64,000 nucleotides of DNA from Deltaproteobacteria bacterium. GTDB taxonomy: Bacteria; Bdellovibrionota_B; Oligoflexia; Oligoflexales; Bog-1112. Positions 63,194 through 64,000 of this stretch are shown piece by piece (the stretch's first letter is position 1; the number at the start of each line of letters is the position of its first letter). The notes under the pieces were generated by a model. That model saw only the letters and a list, made by a program, of their open reading frames with translations. It searched no databases and had not been told where the DNA came from. The stretch covers positions 1-64,000 of the forward strand of contig JACKAG010000006.1 in the NCBI GenBank assembly GCA_020635195.1, given 5' to 3'. A program made the position numbers and the translations under genes.

Positions 63194-64000
63194 TCAGAAA
63201 TAAGCCAGCTGACCACAGGCTGCGGTGATATCCTGCCCTTTACTGAAGCGTATCATGGAGCGCAGGCCCATCTCGTGAAGCTCCTGCTGAAAGCTCCTGA
63301 GACTGTCAGGATCAGGAGGAGAGAGCGTGTTTGCACTGATCGGGTTAAGCGGAATGAGGTTGATACGTGTCCGGATGCCAGTCAGAGTCTGAGCCAGTCT
63401 TCTGGCATGATCTCTGGAATCATTGACGCCAGAGATCAGGGTATATTGAATCAGGATATGCTTTCCTGATTGCTGAGTATATTCTTTCAGTAAGTTGAGC
63501 ACATCAGCCAGAGGATAGCGACGGTTAATCGGCATCAGCCAGTTGCGCTTAGCCTGCTCCGTCTCATGCAGGCTAAGAGCCAGACCGACTCCGTAATTCT
63601 TTTCTGTCAGGACTTTCAGACCATCCAGGTGTCCGGCTGTGGAAACAGTCACTTTGCGGGGTGCCAGAGCAAGGCCATGGTGATCCAGCATGATTTCAAT
63701 GGCCCGACAAAGTTCTGTCAGATTATCCAGCGGTTCGCCCATCCCCATAAAGACGACATTGGTCACCAGTGCAGATTCCGGAAGCCCTGTTCGGGTTTTC
63801 CACCAGGGATTTGCCTGTATCCATGCATTGGCAGCCATCACCTGCCCGATCATTTCACCAGAGTTGAGGTTGCGTATCAGACCCATTTTGCCTGTGTGAC
63901 AAAAGCGACAGGCCTGACGACAGCCCACCTGCGAGGAAACACAGAGGGTGATCCTTGAAGATTCCGGCATCAGAACAGCTTCAGTCAGTTGCCCCTCCTC
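63194..64000 (-). CDS. rlmN: 23S rRNA (adenine-2503 C2) methyltransferase, N-terminus beyond the window
   Basis: A radical-SAM enzyme with the CRQACRFC cluster motif, the VVFMGMGEPLDN block and GVNDSRDHA. It methylates A2503 of 23S rRNA and A37 of some tRNAs. The visible part covers the radical-SAM barrel and C-terminus; the frame stays open to the window edge (QLTEAVL directly precedes MPESSRITLCVSSQ), so roughly the first 100 residues lie to the right. It is the upstream neighbour of the FapA-family gene with a 119-bp gap. Confidence 0.93.
   Translation of the reverse strand, partial: EEGQLTEAVLMPESSRITLCVSSQVGCRQACRFCHTGKMGLIRNLNSGEMIGQVMAANAWIQANPWWKTRTGLPESALVTNVVFMGMGEPLDNLTELCRAIEIMLDHHGLALAPRKVTVSTAGHLDGLKVLTEKNYGVGLALSLHETEQAKRNWLMPINRRYPLADVLNLLKEYTQQSGKHILIQYTLISGVNDSRDHARRLAQTLTGIRTRINLIPLNPISANTLSPPDPDSLRSFQQELHEMGLRSMIRFSKGQDITAACGQLAYF

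Overview
The window reads as a chromosomal segment of a diderm (Gram-negative) bacterium with mid-range G+C. It has Sec signal peptides, lipoboxes, an outer-membrane barrel protein, SurA/PpiC-type periplasmic foldases, type IV pilin-like proteins and a chemosensory operon. This mixture (F-like secretion genes, many degenerate receiver/PilZ/STAS regulators, FapA, a second ClpX-like unfoldase, a b558-type succinate dehydrogenase) suggests Bdellovibrionota/Oligoflexia or a related delta-like lineage. That placement is inference; no rRNA or tRNA gene is visible to confirm it.

Layout. 1-0.9 kb: the 3' end of an IS200/IS605-type tnpB with its right-end hairpin, inserted into a decayed RelE/HigB-like toxin gene. 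0.86-16.5 kb (minus strand): one tightly packed, mostly overlapping operon for an F-like type IV secretion apparatus. In transcription order it holds a TraF-like protein, two VirB2-like pilins, TraL, TraE, TraK, TraB, a lipoprotein, a TraV-like lipoprotein, TraC, another lipoprotein, a TraH-like protein, TraG-N, an oversized TraU and a GspE/PilB-type ATPase. A divergent HTH gene (16.8 kb) is the probable regulator. No relaxase or coupling protein is in view. 17.3-36.3 kb: metabolic and housekeeping genes (hbd, pabB, a sensorless MCP, a 1.2-kilo-residue secreted protein, an M28 glutaminyl-cyclase-like enzyme, eno, pepA, yajC, an outer-membrane protein, sdhCAB, a Nudix hydrolase).

36.3-44.7 kb: two overlapping periplasmic foldase genes, two regulatory/unknown genes, and a divergent three-gene minor-pseudopilin operon. 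Its middle protein carries a C-terminal Hint (hedgehog/intein-type) autoprocessing domain, the most unusual gene in the window. 44.8-54.4 kb: an orphan protein, a ClpX-like AAA+ protein with a duplicated C-terminal domain, and a STAS-zinc-ribbon/CheA/CheW/ParA/DUF155 run that looks like a chemosensory array with its own ParA-type positioning ATPase. 54.5-64 kb: two secreted ankyrin proteins (one frameshifted), an unknown protein, TlyA, a pseudoreceiver-PilZ protein, a secreted YD-repeat-like protein, a FapA-family polymer-domain protein and rlmN, which runs off the right edge.

Start codons were chosen from ribosome-binding sites and operon overlaps where these were visible. Family names come from motif recognition by eye; no database search was run.
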